This document shows positions 41,549 to 51,057 of a stretch of DNA of 64,000 nucleotides, piece after piece. The first letter of the stretch is position 1, and each line of letters opens with the position of its first letter. The notes beneath the pieces were generated by a model. It ran no database searches. It worked only from the letters and a program-made list of their open reading frames with translations, and was not told where the DNA came from. Position numbers and translations under genes: made by a program. Location: positions 41,688-105,687 of the IMG/VR virus record IMGVR_UViG_3300009448_000011; one strand, 5' to 3'. Source of the DNA: a virus.

Positions 41549-42714
41549 AATTTTTTTTCAGTTTTATACAAAATTTTCACAATAGGAAATCTCAAACTTC
41601 CTTCAGGGGTTTTCCCAAAAAATTTAACGGTAACAATTCCCCCAATATATTGTTCTTTTTCTTCTAGAACTTTTCTACAAAAATCCCAAGAACCCGCCAT
41701 ATTGGGGTAGACTAGTATGTCATTAACAGAAATCATAATTTTCGCAGCCATACCCGCATTATTGCCGTCGCCTTCAATGATATCCAAAATAGTAAATTCG
41801 GCATCTTGAAATTGTTTAACTTTAAGCAAATCTTTTGTTCTTGTATTTTGTTGATATTTAGCATTTATTTTTCTCAAGATTGCGCCTTCATAGCCTTGTT
41901 GTACAAATTTATTATGCATTCTAGTAACTTCTGTTAAATCTTTAACATAAGAACCCTCAAGTAAAACAACAGAAGAAGGAAATTCTAAAGATAAATTATT
42001 TAATAAAAGAGCTCGTTCTTTATATATAGAATGATTAATAAGATCATAAACAAAAAAAGAAATACTTTTTCTAATTAATTGTTGTTCAGTATTATCTTGT
42101 TTTAATTCTCTTCTAATTGTGCCTGAGATAACATCAAAACCCAGAGTGTGATTATATAATTCTCCATCTAAAATTACATGAGGATATGTATTAAAAAATT
42201 GCTGCATAGGTTGTGTAATATGAGGTGCCCCTAAAATCAAAGCACCGTTTCTACTATATGCGCCATCTTTAGAAAGAATCATTCTAATGCCATCAAGTTT
42301 TCTTTGAATTATTATTCCGTCTCTAAACTCAGTAGTAGAAGGAATATTATTTTTAATTTTAGAGTTTTTAGACTCTGGATTAAAAGTTTCAGAATAATAA
42401 GTCGCGGCCAACATAGGTTTTATAAATGTAGGTTTATATAAATCATTTTTAGAGATAACATAAGAACCTTTAGAGGTTTTATGGTTATATTTAGCTTTTA
42501 TTTCTTTTGAAGCTTGTTGAAATGAATTAAGAGCATTTTTTTTACCTGTGTTTGTAGCAATAGCAGTAGTCCATGCACTAATAGTGTATTGTCCTAATTC
42601 GAGACCACTAACTGTTCTATAACGTTCTCCTTCTTGTTCAACAAACCATTCTAATATTTTTCCTGAAAGATTCAGTTTGTATAAAACAGGATGCACTAAG
42701 TTAACAATATTCAT
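41545..42714 (-). CDS. ATP-dependent DNA ligase with WGR-like N-terminal domain
   Basis: 389 aa. Adenylation motif I is QRKLDGIRM with Lys139; YSRNGALI (motif Ia region), ILDGELYN (III), FFVYDLIN (IIIa), EGAILRK (IV) and LLKVKQF (V) follow in order, then an OB domain. Residues about 15-90 (ILEWFVEQEGERYRTVSG...KKNALNSFQQASKEI) look like a WGR DNA-binding domain, as in several phage ligases. It would seal nicks in replication and repair. Confidence 0.9.
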   Translation of the reverse strand: MNIVNLVHPVLYKLNLSGKILEWFVEQEGERYRTVSGLELGQYTISAWTTAIATNTGKKNALNSFQQASKEIKAKYNHKTSKGSYVISKNDLYKPTFIKPMLAATYYSETFNPESKNSKIKNNIPSTTEFRDGIIIQRKLDGIRMILSKDGAYSRNGALILGAPHITQPMQQFFNTYPHVILDGELYNHTLGFDVISGTIRRELKQDNTEQQLIRKSISFFVYDLINHSIYKERALLLNNLSLEFPSSVVLLEGSYVKDLTEVTRMHNKFVQQGYEGAILRKINAKYQQNTRTKDLLKVKQFQDAEFTILDIIEGDGNNAGMAAKIMISVNDILVYPNMAGSWDFCRKVLEEKEQYIGGIVTVKFFGKTPEGSLRFPIVKILYKTEKKL

Positions 42715-42734
42715 TTTAAGTTTTTTTCAGTTAA

Positions 42735-42769
42735 GTTAAAAAAACATTCCACTTAATTTTAAGTGGAAT
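42735..42769 (-). terminator. Rho-independent terminator
   Basis: Ten-bp stem ATTCCACTTA/TAAGTGGAAT followed by GTTTTTTT on the minus strand, after the 42796 gene and before the ligase start. Confidence 0.8.
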
Positions 42770-42795
42770 ATCTACATTTATAATTAATTAATTAA

Positions 42796-43089
42796 TTAAT
42801 TATAAGAAATAATTTTGGAATCAAGGTTTGTAATTAAATTAATAGCTACTACTGTTTTAAATTCAGTTTGTAGTTCTATTTGCATAAAATAATCAATAGA
42901 TTCATTTAAACACTTAAATTGATAGCACCACATAGTAGCATTATTAATTATGTGTGATTTAGTAGAAAGACAAAACCAATTATCTTCGTGAGTCAAAAGT
43001 TGAAAAAGATGGGGAGAAATGTGAAGGCCGCCCATTTTATAAGTAGCCTTAATAGTAGAAGTAATAATATATTTTAATTCTTCTTTCAT
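42796..43089 (-). CDS. Hypothetical protein
   Basis: 97 aa (IITSTIKATYKMGGLHISPHLFQLL), beta-rich C-terminus. It follows the nrdA gene and ends at a strong terminator, so it closes the RNR operon. Function unknown. Confidence 0.55.
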   Translation of the reverse strand: MKEELKYIITSTIKATYKMGGLHISPHLFQLLTHEDNWFCLSTKSHIINNATMWCYQFKCLNESIDYFMQIELQTEFKTVVAINLITNLDSKIISYN

Positions 43090-43117
43090 TAATTAATTAA
43101 TTAAATCAGGGGGTGTA

Positions 43118-46075
43118 TTAAGCTTCACAAGAAGAACATTCTTGAAAAGAAGAAGTAACAGGAGAAAGAGAAGGAACAGAGTTTAGAGAAGAAGTGTTAT
43201 AAGATTTATTATTATTAATATTAGTAAATTCTAATAAATCATGATAGCCGCCAATAAAATGACCTTCTAGCCAAATTTGAGGAACAGTGTTCCAAGTAAA
43301 ATGTGTAACAGTATCAAGAGAATACTCAGAATAAGAAATACCTAAAGTAGTAAATAATTCTTTTGCTTTAGTACAATAAATACAATCAGGTTTAGTAATA
43401 ATATGTGCTTTATTTTTTACTTTATCAATTATTTTTTCACTAGAAGATTTAGTATAGTAAGTACTTTTAACACCACTTTTCCAGGTTTTAAAAATCAAAT
43501 CATTTAGTTTTTTAATAGGAATATTAGGATGAACAAATCTATTAAGAGATTGACCTTGATCAATATAAGGAGTTCTATCTGCGGCTTGAATAAGAAGAGC
43601 TTCAGGATCTATTTCGCGAGCAGTAGCAAATAATAGTTTTTCATTAATGTCTAAAAAGTCTAAATGAAAAACAGAGCCATTATGATAAAGAATACTATCC
43701 CAAACTTCATAAGTATTTTTATTTTTAGTTTCTAATAAAGCTTCAAGCATATGATTTTTTCTAATAAAAGAACCTTTGGCTTGTTTTGCAGTATAACTAT
43801 TACTATCACTAGGTTCTATACCAGGACTATGAGCGCCACTAATTACACAATTAGTTCTAGTAGGAGCGGTTGCTCTTAATAAGGAATGACGCATTTTTGT
43901 GCCTTCAGACCATTCACATCCCCCATACTCTAGGTACATATCCCTACTAGCTTTTTCAGTTAATTGTTTAATATATTTATGTATTTCTATATTAAGATTT
44001 CTACTATCAAAAGAATGAAAAGGAAGATTTTTCTGTTGATATAAATAAGCTAAACCCATAGTACCAATACCTAATGCGCGACCTTTTTGAGCACTACGAA
44101 CAGCATTAGCTAAGCCTGGTTCTTTACTACCCCTAAAAATAAAATCATCCATAACAGCATCTAATAAATATACTGCTAATTCAGGTACAGTTTTATTTGT
44201 ATTTTGAGATTTATAATCTTTCCAATCTTCCCATAAAGATAAATTTAAAGAACATAAACAACATACAAAAGTATGGAGAGGGTCTGCGTATTCTAAAATC
44301 TCGGCACAATTTCCCACTAAAATACCGTTAAACATACCTAAATTTCTTAAAGGTTCTGTAAAACAATAAGTATCCTCTGTATATGAAAGATGTTCAACTT
44401 TTTTTATTTTAATAAATTGAGTTGCCTCTCGATTAGCTTTGCTACTCTTAATGCATAATCTATGGCAATTTAAACCTAGCTTTAATAAAGTCTCTACTCC
44501 AGAAGAAGCTATAACAAGTCTATAACATTCTTTACAATTAAATTCACGTAAAAGACCTGTACCATTATTTGCAGGCAAGAAGTAGATTCCTTCTGTTTTA
44601 TTTTTAGTTATTTTGGAATAAACCCCTAACATTTGAAGAAACAATTGTACTTCTTTTATAAAAGGTAAATTTATAGAAGTTATTTGTAAACCCTGAGTAT
44701 TGTATTGTTTATTAGTTAATAAACAACCATCTGAGTCTAAAAGTCCTGCAAACCAATCTAATCTACTTTGTAAACTATACGTTACATTAGGGATAAAAAA
44801 TTTAGAAAATAAAGTAGTATAATTTCCTACTAATCTATCAGAACATTTTGACTCAGTAAACTTACAAGTAAATAAGTGGGCTAATTTTTTCTTTTTTCCG
44901 TATAAATAAATTTGTTGTTTATTTTTTACTTTAGTACCGTCTCCAGTATAAAAGCCATTAGCATACGCATTTTCTAAAATTTTGTCACCTTGTTGTAATA
45001 AAGGCAACTCAAATTTTATTAATTTATCATTTACTAATAAATCTTGTGCGTCTTTAATTACAATATTTTTTTTAGAGCCTGAGTGCAAATGAAATTTATG
45101 GTAAGGAGTACAAATTAGTTCTTGTCCAGAATCAGTAGTAATTTTCAATAAAGATTGATTAACTCCTGTTTTGTACACAGTAGTTTGAGAAAATACTTCT
45201 CCATTCCAAACTTCAATTGTCTTATTTTCTAATTCTTTAATAGGAATATGCCCTTCACTAGTTAATATTTTTGTATCACCTACTACGCATAAGTTAGAAG
45301 TTTTAATAAATAAATTATGTAATTTATAGGCTTCACTTCTTTGATTATTAACATTATCAATAAACAATAAATAGGGAGTTCCTACTTTTAGATTCATTTC
45401 TAATGTTTTGCCCCAAATCTTATGGGCTTTCTCATCTCCTGCTAACACTTTTTGCATAAAAGCATCTGTAATAGTAAAAGCAATATTGCTATCTAACATA
45501 TTACGAGGATCTCCTTCCAAATGATCTTTTGCTAATAAAAAATCATAAGCATCTGGATGTTCTATTGGAATATAATGCGCAAATGATCCTCTACGTGTAT
45601 TTCCTTGTGATACTGAACTAGAACAAAGATCAAATTGTTTAGCCCAAGTTAAAACAGAACCACTAGTACCATTATTTTTACCTATAGGACTACCGGCGGG
45701 TCTAAGATCACCATAATATAAACCATGACCGCCCCCTGCTTTAGAAAGAAGAGCAGCTTCTCGTAAAGATTTATAAATACCGTCAACACTATCGGAAATG
45801 ACTGCGCTAAAACAAGAAATAGCTTGGCCTTTATTAGTGCCAAAATTAGAAGCAACAGGAGTAGAAAGACCTATATAAGCTTTATAAAGAACATCAAAAA
45901 AATCTTGCTGAAGTTCAGGTTTATTAAGATATTTAGCAGCAGTATGAGCTACTCTAAGATAAAGATCGCGAGGACATTCACCGGGTAATAAATAACCTGC
46001 TTCAAGTGTACGAAGTCCTTCGTCACTTAACCAGTGAGGACAAGGAGCATAAGAACTTACATTTAATTTTTCCAT
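43118..46075 (-). CDS. nrdA: Ribonucleotide reductase large subunit with intein and internal glutaredoxin domain
   Basis: 985 aa, 658 after removal of the intein. QAISCFSAVISDSVDGI holds the first redox Cys (C88), the junction NL|CAEI restores the thiyl-radical Cys, and FVCCLCSLNLS the partner Cys. No ATP-cone is present at the N-terminus. Near residue 895 a glutaredoxin domain begins (HIITKPDCIYCTKAKELF, TVPQIWLEGHFIGGYHDL) and is followed by a Ser/Asn linker and the RNR C-terminal redox tail ECSSCEA. The enzyme reduces ribonucleotides and seems to carry its own reductant. It abuts nrdB. Confidence 0.93.
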   Translation of the reverse strand: MEKLNVSSYAPCPHWLSDEGLRTLEAGYLLPGECPRDLYLRVAHTAAKYLNKPELQQDFFDVLYKAYIGLSTPVASNFGTNKGQAISCFSAVISDSVDGIYKSLREAALLSKAGGGHGLYYGDLRPAGSPIGKNNGTSGSVLTWAKQFDLCSSSVSQGNTRRGSFAHYIPIEHPDAYDFLLAKDHLEGDPRNMLDSNIAFTITDAFMQKVLAGDEKAHKIWGKTLEMNLKVGTPYLLFIDNVNNQRSEAYKLHNLFIKTSNLCVVGDTKILTSEGHIPIKELENKTIEVWNGEVFSQTTVYKTGVNQSLLKITTDSGQELICTPYHKFHLHSGSKKNIVIKDAQDLLVNDKLIKFELPLLQQGDKILENAYANGFYTGDGTKVKNKQQIYLYGKKKKLAHLFTCKFTESKCSDRLVGNYTTLFSKFFIPNVTYSLQSRLDWFAGLLDSDGCLLTNKQYNTQGLQITSINLPFIKEVQLFLQMLGVYSKITKNKTEGIYFLPANNGTGLLREFNCKECYRLVIASSGVETLLKLGLNCHRLCIKSSKANREATQFIKIKKVEHLSYTEDTYCFTEPLRNLGMFNGILVGNCAEILEYADPLHTFVCCLCSLNLSLWEDWKDYKSQNTNKTVPELAVYLLDAVMDDFIFRGSKEPGLANAVRSAQKGRALGIGTMGLAYLYQQKNLPFHSFDSRNLNIEIHKYIKQLTEKASRDMYLEYGGCEWSEGTKMRHSLLRATAPTRTNCVISGAHSPGIEPSDSNSYTAKQAKGSFIRKNHMLEALLETKNKNTYEVWDSILYHNGSVFHLDFLDINEKLLFATAREIDPEALLIQAADRTPYIDQGQSLNRFVHPNIPIKKLNDLIFKTWKSGVKSTYYTKSSSEKIIDKVKNKAHIITKPDCIYCTKAKELFTTLGISYSEYSLDTVTHFTWNTVPQIWLEGHFIGGYHDLLEFTNINNNKSYNTSSLNSVPSLSPVTSSFQECSSCEA
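44309..45289 (-). other. Intein at the radical cysteine of NrdA
   Basis: 327 aa, from CVVGDTKILTSEGHIP (block A, N-terminal Cys) to MFNGILVGN, with the +1 residue being the catalytic Cys of CAEILEY. Block B is CTPYHKFHL. NGFYTGDGTKV and WFAGLLDSDGCLL are LAGLIDADG motifs. The penultimate residue is Gly rather than His. Confidence 0.9.
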
Positions 46076-47101
46076 TTATTTTACAAAAGTAGAATGTTTT
46101 TGATTAGCCCAATTAAAGTCAACGTTACTATAATTAAAATTATTAAAATCTTGTTTTAAAAGACTAGTATAATTATCACCATTGATTGCTTGCGCAAAAA
46201 AGTCGTGTGAAGATTGTCCAATTACTTCATTTAAAAACCAATTAGAAATATTGTACGCTCTTTTATCAAAACTAAAAATAGGCGTTAATCCTAATGCTTC
46301 TAATCTATTATTAGCCCTTAGATACATGTATTGTTTTAAATCTTCACTATTAATAAAAGGTAAAAGTCTATTGTTAAATATTTGATTAATAAAATTAAAT
46401 TCATTATCTAATACAGTTCTAAACCCTTCATATATTAATTCTTCTTCTTCTTCTGTTATTCCTTTTTCTAATACTAAATCTTTGAATAATGCACAACCCA
46501 TATCACTATGTGTCATTTCATCAGATATACTCCAACTAATAATTTGAGCTAATCCTTTATATCTTCCATTACGAGATAAAGATAACAGAACTGCAAAACT
46601 AGAAAATAAAGCGACGCCTTCTCCCGCACCACTAAATACTGCAAGAGATACTAATTTATTAGGATGCTCTACAAAATATTCTATTTTTGTTTTAGTCGTA
46701 GGATCATCAAGAAACGCATTATAATCATTTAATCCTAAACAATCACTTAAATGAGAATATGCCTGACTATGGATAACTTCAAAAAAAGCAAAAGCTCTAC
46801 ACGCCGCTACAATCTCGTGTTTAGGAAATATTTTAGGCACTATGTCTGACCAATAATCCCCTATTCGTGTTTCTAAAATAGTAAACCCTTTTAAAATACC
46901 TTGAATAATTTCTTGTTCTTCTATACTCCCTGTTTGATAATTAAGAATATCACTATTCATGTCTACTGTTTCTACACGCCATACCGTAGATAACGCTTGT
47001 TTAAAATACTCAAAATATTTGGGATGTGAAAACGGTTTATACGCAACCCTAAGGTCTTGTATTCCTAAATTATAAGTATTGTTTATTTCTATATGTGACA
47101 T
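46076..47101 (-). CDS. nrdB: Ribonucleotide reductase small subunit
   Basis: 341 aa. Metal ligands and radical region are visible: EQEIIQGIL and TILETRIGDYW (first Glu/Asp group), FFEVIHSQAYSHL (Glu, His and candidate radical Tyr) and SISDEMTHSDMGC (Glu/His). It generates the radical for NrdA, which starts immediately after its stop. Confidence 0.92.
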   Translation of the reverse strand: MSHIEINNTYNLGIQDLRVAYKPFSHPKYFEYFKQALSTVWRVETVDMNSDILNYQTGSIEEQEIIQGILKGFTILETRIGDYWSDIVPKIFPKHEIVAACRAFAFFEVIHSQAYSHLSDCLGLNDYNAFLDDPTTKTKIEYFVEHPNKLVSLAVFSGAGEGVALFSSFAVLLSLSRNGRYKGLAQIISWSISDEMTHSDMGCALFKDLVLEKGITEEEEELIYEGFRTVLDNEFNFINQIFNNRLLPFINSEDLKQYMYLRANNRLEALGLTPIFSFDKRAYNISNWFLNEVIGQSSHDFFAQAINGDNYTSLLKQDFNNFNYSNVDFNWANQKHSTFVK

Positions 47102-47151
47102 TTAATCTTTCTATTTTAATTTTTTATTAATCAATTTAACTTTTGACATCA

Positions 47152-47685
47152 TTAATTATACTTTTCTGTATACGTTAATATTTCACTCAAATACTCATTA
47201 TCCCCCACTATATCGTAATATTTTAGTGAAGGGTTTGTAATATGAGGTACTACGTCTCCACTAAAAGAACCAAAAATATCATAAATTTCTAAATTAGGGC
47301 CGGGATCGGAGGCAACAAATTGAAATAAATAACTAGAACAATATGCATGTTGTTCGTTATTTATTATTAACACTTTATTGTAATAGTCTTGTGTATTTTC
47401 AGTAATACGTACTATAGCAAAAGGTAGATTTTCAAATAGAATAGTAACAAGATAAGCATAAGTGATTTCTTTAAAAGGTTCTAGGGGGCGTTTAATCAAA
47501 TGTTGATTTAACCATTTAATTTTTACTTTATTTTGATTTTTTAAATTAGTTTTTGTAGTAATATTAGGCGCCCCTGAAATACCTAATCCTGCAAACAAAT
47601 CTGTATATTGTCCTATATAACTATTAATATTAGTATTAGAGTTAGTAGTAAGCAATATTTGGGCCAAGTAATCATTAATATTCAT
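47152..47685 (-). CDS. Hypothetical protein
   Basis: 177 aa, no family recognised. It starts with a helical segment (NINDYLAQILLTTNSNTNINSY) and then has a beta-rich body with PEPFKEITYAYLVTILFE. One nt overlap with the upstream gene. Possibly a virion or tail component. Confidence 0.55.
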   Translation of the reverse strand: MNINDYLAQILLTTNSNTNINSYIGQYTDLFAGLGISGAPNITTKTNLKNQNKVKIKWLNQHLIKRPLEPFKEITYAYLVTILFENLPFAIVRITENTQDYYNKVLIINNEQHAYCSSYLFQFVASDPGPNLEIYDIFGSFSGDVVPHITNPSLKYYDIVGDNEYLSEILTYTEKYN

Positions 47686-48104
47686 TATGAATATAATTCA
47701 TCTATTAATTGTAATTTATTTTTCCAGGATAATAAATTACCTGAGTCAATTAAGTTCAAATTTACTTTTAATAATTTAAATAAAGAATCTTGATTATGAA
47801 ACGTCATGTCATAATAAATTTCTGTATCCATATTTTTTAAAACAGGCTCTATTTCTAGTTCTTTTTCTAAATAAATAAAAATATTAGGTTTAACTGTTAT
47901 TTTATTTTGGATATATAAAAAATTAGTATTATTGAAGATTTCTTGGGCACTATAGACACAGATTCTATATTCAAAAGGAAAGGTCCAAATTCCTGATTTT
48001 AAGAAAAAATTATTACTATCAGGATTATTAGAACTAGTATTAAAACATAAACCATCAGTATAAACTGTAACATCTACTCCATTAATAGGAAAACTAATAC
48101 TCAT
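47685..48104 (-). CDS. Hypothetical protein
   Basis: 139 aa, beta-rich (ISFPINGVDVTVYTDG, KITVKPNIFIYL). Coupled by 1-nt overlap to the next gene. Unknown function. Confidence 0.55.
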   Translation of the reverse strand: MSISFPINGVDVTVYTDGLCFNTSSNNPDSNNFFLKSGIWTFPFEYRICVYSAQEIFNNTNFLYIQNKITVKPNIFIYLEKELEIEPVLKNMDTEIYYDMTFHNQDSLFKLLKVNLNLIDSGNLLSWKNKLQLIDELYS

Positions 48105-48142
48105 GTGAAAAGTTTTTTTTTGTATATAATCGACGTGTTAAT

Positions 48143-48742
48143 TTAAACATATTTTAAATTAATTTCTTTTAATTGTTCAAAAGTAACAGGTCTATAATTT
48201 ACAATTTCTACACAACTATTTAAATATCGCATGTCTTTTTTATGTTCCTTTTTAATATGATAATCATGAGTATGTCCCGCTATATTATAATCAAACCTAA
48301 CTTTTCCTTCTAAATGTATTTGAGGGCCTAAAAAACTAGGATGGATAGGAACATGTGATAAAATACATTTAATTTTAGGTAAATATAATACTCCGTATAT
48401 TTTATCAAAACACTCTATGTATGTATTAATATCACTCTTATTATCATGATTTCCCATAATTAAATGTTTTGATCCTTTTTTCATATATTTTAAAATCTGA
48501 GGCCCCCTTTTTTTATCTAACCAAACATCTCCTAAAAAGTATACAATATCGTTATCTTTAACAATAGAATTGTAATTATCTACCATTACTTTTTCACATG
48601 CGTACATAGAACTAAATGAACGCATATTTCTATCACCATCTGCAGAAGGAAATTTATATGCATTGGAGTGTCCCAAATGAAGATCTCCCCAAAAGTAAAT
48701 ATTTCTAATCATATTTTTAAATCCCTGTATATTAATTGTCAC
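48143..48742 (-). CDS. Calcineurin-like metallophosphoesterase
   Basis: 199 aa. The five metal motifs are in order: FWGDLHLGH, YFLGDVWL, IMGNHDN, LSHVPIH and AGHTHDYH. Such phage phosphoesterases act on nucleotides, nucleic acids or phosphoproteins. The start may be the internal ATG before IRNIYFWGD (residue 11). Confidence 0.88.
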   Translation of the reverse strand: MTINIQGFKNMIRNIYFWGDLHLGHSNAYKFPSADGDRNMRSFSSMYACEKVMVDNYNSIVKDNDIVYFLGDVWLDKKRGPQILKYMKKGSKHLIMGNHDNKSDINTYIECFDKIYGVLYLPKIKCILSHVPIHPSFLGPQIHLEGKVRFDYNIAGHTHDYHIKKEHKKDMRYLNSCVEIVNYRPVTFEQLKEINLKYV

Positions 48743-49101
48743 GGCTTATAATATTCCATTCGCACAATCTGTTCATCCAAATAATCTTCATATTGATGTT
48801 GTAGAACAGCTTCTCTAAATAGAAATTCATTATATAAAAATTGTGCATAATTATTATAAGAAACCCCATTATAAGATTTAAAATCTTGTATTAATGGAAA
48901 TATTTTGCTTGTTTGAATCGCAATACTTATATCTCTTAAACATAATAATATATGATTATCTTCTAATTCCCAAATAGGAATTTCTACTTTATGTAAAGAT
49001 AACCATTTAATATTTTTATATAACAATCTATTTTCACTTAATTCATTTAATGAAGTTGAACTTGATAGTTTAAATTGTAAGTCAATCATAGTTAATCCCA
49101 A
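48739..49101 (-). CDS. Hypothetical protein
   Basis: 120 aa, acidic C-terminus (QYEDYLDEQIVRMEYYKP). 4-nt overlap with the phosphoesterase gene and 10-nt overlap with the upstream gene, so part of one operon. Unknown function. Confidence 0.55.
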   Translation of the reverse strand: MGLTMIDLQFKLSSSTSLNELSENRLLYKNIKWLSLHKVEIPIWELEDNHILLCLRDISIAIQTSKIFPLIQDFKSYNGVSYNNYAQFLYNEFLFREAVLQHQYEDYLDEQIVRMEYYKP

Positions 49102-49487
49102 AGATGAGGGTAAGGGTATATAGGGTACGAAATATTTTTATAATCTATAAAAAACGGTATATAAACTGCCAGTTCTCTTTTCCAATAAAAAGTTCCGATT
49201 TCAAATCTATTTTTAAAAGTATTAAATGTAAGTCTTTCTAAATAATATTCTTGTTCCATTTTTTTTAAATATAAATTTTCAAAAAATTCATTTTTAGAAA
49301 AAACTTCTTTTCTGGCACTAATTAGTTTATCATCCCATGCGCTTGCTATCTGTTTTATTTTTTTATCAGTATAATATCCTTCTTCTCTTAATTCTTCTGC
49401 AGATTTTTCTAACCCTTTTTTATAATTTTTGGTCTTAGGTCTTGCAAAATAATGTGCGTGTTCTATATTTCTTCTAGTTCTAGACAT
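49092..49487 (-). CDS. Hypothetical protein
   Basis: 131 aa with a basic N-terminus (MSRTRRNIEHAHYFARPKTK) and a Tyr/Pro-rich end. Unknown function; overlaps its downstream neighbour. Confidence 0.55.
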   Translation of the reverse strand: MSRTRRNIEHAHYFARPKTKNYKKGLEKSAEELREEGYYTDKKIKQIASAWDDKLISARKEVFSKNEFFENLYLKKMEQEYYLERLTFNTFKNRFEIGTFYWKRELAVYIPFFIDYKNISYPIYPYPHLWD

Positions 49488-49505
49488 ATGAATACCTAAG
49501 TTCCC

Positions 49506-49835
49506 TTAATCTTTCAAGTACAAAGTCTTGTCTTTACAAGTTTTAAATTTACAGGCTTCTACTACACTAAAATCATCAGTGCCGTCTAATCTAGAATACT
49601 TCACAATGAAACAATTAAAACTAACTAAACCTGTTTCCATATTATAATTATCTAGAGCTTCTCCTAAAGCAATCCATATGTGGTCATATTCTGCTACACA
49701 TTTTTGTTTACCCCTACACCTAGTAATTTGAACTTCTTTTAAACATGCTTTATTATTTTTAATTAAACTAATTTTACCGACAATTCTTAATTTGATTCTT
49801 TTTTCATAAAATTTTTCTAATTCTATTCGATACAT
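49506..49835 (-). CDS. Hypothetical protein
   Basis: 109 aa with five Cys and Arg/Lys-rich stretches (VQITRCRGKQKCV). No recognised metal-binding domain. Unknown function. Confidence 0.55.
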   Translation of the reverse strand: MYRIELEKFYEKRIKLRIVGKISLIKNNKACLKEVQITRCRGKQKCVAEYDHIWIALGEALDNYNMETGLVSFNCFIVKYSRLDGTDDFSVVEACKFKTCKDKTLYLKD

Positions 49836-49861
49836 TTTTAACTAAAACCTTTTTGTTAATA

Positions 49862-50476
49862 TTAAAATTCCTCACAAAGTCCTTTTAATTTTGATATTAT
49901 TAGATCTACCGGATCAATAATACGTCTGGGTTTAAATGTTTCTTGAAACTCTTTTTTAATGATTGAGTAATGCGAACACCCCAACAAAATAGTAGAAGTA
50001 CACGCAATATTTAAACGCTCAGTATATTGCATTAAATTGTGGGTAATTAACCCTCCTTTTTCAATATCACTAGACAATATGCTACAAGGAACTTCTATGC
50101 AATAATTAAATCGGCCACTATTTATTGTTTTGGGTGTTGCAAAAATTGTTGTGTTATTTGTTAAAAAAGGTAAACATGTAATTAAATCTAGAACAAGAGT
50201 ATTAGGCTTACTTAAAGATTTTAAAAACTCTAAGCAGTTACTAGACAAAGTCATACAAGCCACAATGATTATATCTGGCTTACCTTTGCTATAGATGTAA
50301 TCCATATGTAATTTGCATAAAACACATAATCTTTCCGTAGAAATATTGGAATAAGTTTCAAATATCAAAGGGGCATACCTGATAGTTGTAATCGAAGGAA
50401 ACAAAATATTTAATTGTTGTTCTAGATATTTGCCGCCCGCCCCAGAATCAATCACCCCAATTGTCGTAAATTTCAT
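49862..50476 (-). CDS. Glutamate/aspartate racemase-like protein
   Basis: 204 aa. IGVIDSGAGG opens the protein as in MurI; the two catalytic cysteines fit IIIVACMTLSSNC and ILLGCSHYSIIKKEF (MurI: ACNT and GCTHYP), and IDP follows near the end. It is shorter than MurI (about 260) and both motifs are altered. It could make D-Glu for peptidoglycan or be a repurposed relative. Confidence 0.65.
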   Translation of the reverse strand: MKFTTIGVIDSGAGGKYLEQQLNILFPSITTIRYAPLIFETYSNISTERLCVLCKLHMDYIYSKGKPDIIIVACMTLSSNCLEFLKSLSKPNTLVLDLITCLPFLTNNTTIFATPKTINSGRFNYCIEVPCSILSSDIEKGGLITHNLMQYTERLNIACTSTILLGCSHYSIIKKEFQETFKPRRIIDPVDLIISKLKGLCEEF

Positions 50477-50559
50477 TTTAAATAACCTGCTTATTTTTTT
50501 CCTAGATTAATGTATTAAATTAAAAAAGCGTTGTCAATATATTAATACAAAACCTTTTT

Positions 50560-51057
50560 ATGAATTTTAATTTTAAAGATACTGTTGAAAAATTATTAAA
50601 TAGAAAAGCTACTAATTTAATAACTAAAGTAGTGGAAGCCCCTATTGAGATTACAGAAACATCAGAAGAAGCATCGACAGAAATAAAAACAGAAGGTGCT
50701 CTTCAAACTGATAACTATCTAACGTTAATAGAATTAATTAAATTAACTTCTCAATCAAGTATAAAAACTCAACCTACCCAAAGTTTATTTACTGCTAAAT
50801 CTGTTTTAATAGTATTTGCTTTTTTATTAACTAGTATTCTTGTTCAGTTAGATAACGCTTTAGCTGATGATGTTTTTTCCTTTAAAGAAGGTATTCAAGT
50901 AGCTATTGCTCTAATTGGGGCCATATCTACAGTAGCTGCTAGAGGTTCTGAAGGAAATACAGGAATATATACCCCTAATTATATGCTTGGTTTAAATAAA
51001 GAAGATTATTCTTCCAATATTTCTGATAATACAAATTCTGAAACTACTTTTTTTTAA
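50560..51057 (+). CDS. Membrane protein of unknown function
   Basis: 165 aa, plus strand. After an acidic Thr/Glu-rich N-terminus, two hydrophobic segments follow: SVLIVFAFLLTSILVQL (about 85-101) and GIQVAIALIGAISTVAA (about 113-129). The alanine after LDNALAD resembles a signal-peptide cut. Possibly a virion membrane or holin-like protein; no family recognised. Confidence 0.55.
   Translation: MNFNFKDTVEKLLNRKATNLITKVVEAPIEITETSEEASTEIKTEGALQTDNYLTLIELIKLTSQSSIKTQPTQSLFTAKSVLIVFAFLLTSILVQLDNALADDVFSFKEGIQVAIALIGAISTVAARGSEGNTGIYTPNYMLGLNKEDYSSNISDNTNSETTFF

Noticed and set aside
42780-42797. ATTA microsatellite as a functional repeat
   Set aside because: Short simple repeat expected by chance in DNA of this AT content.
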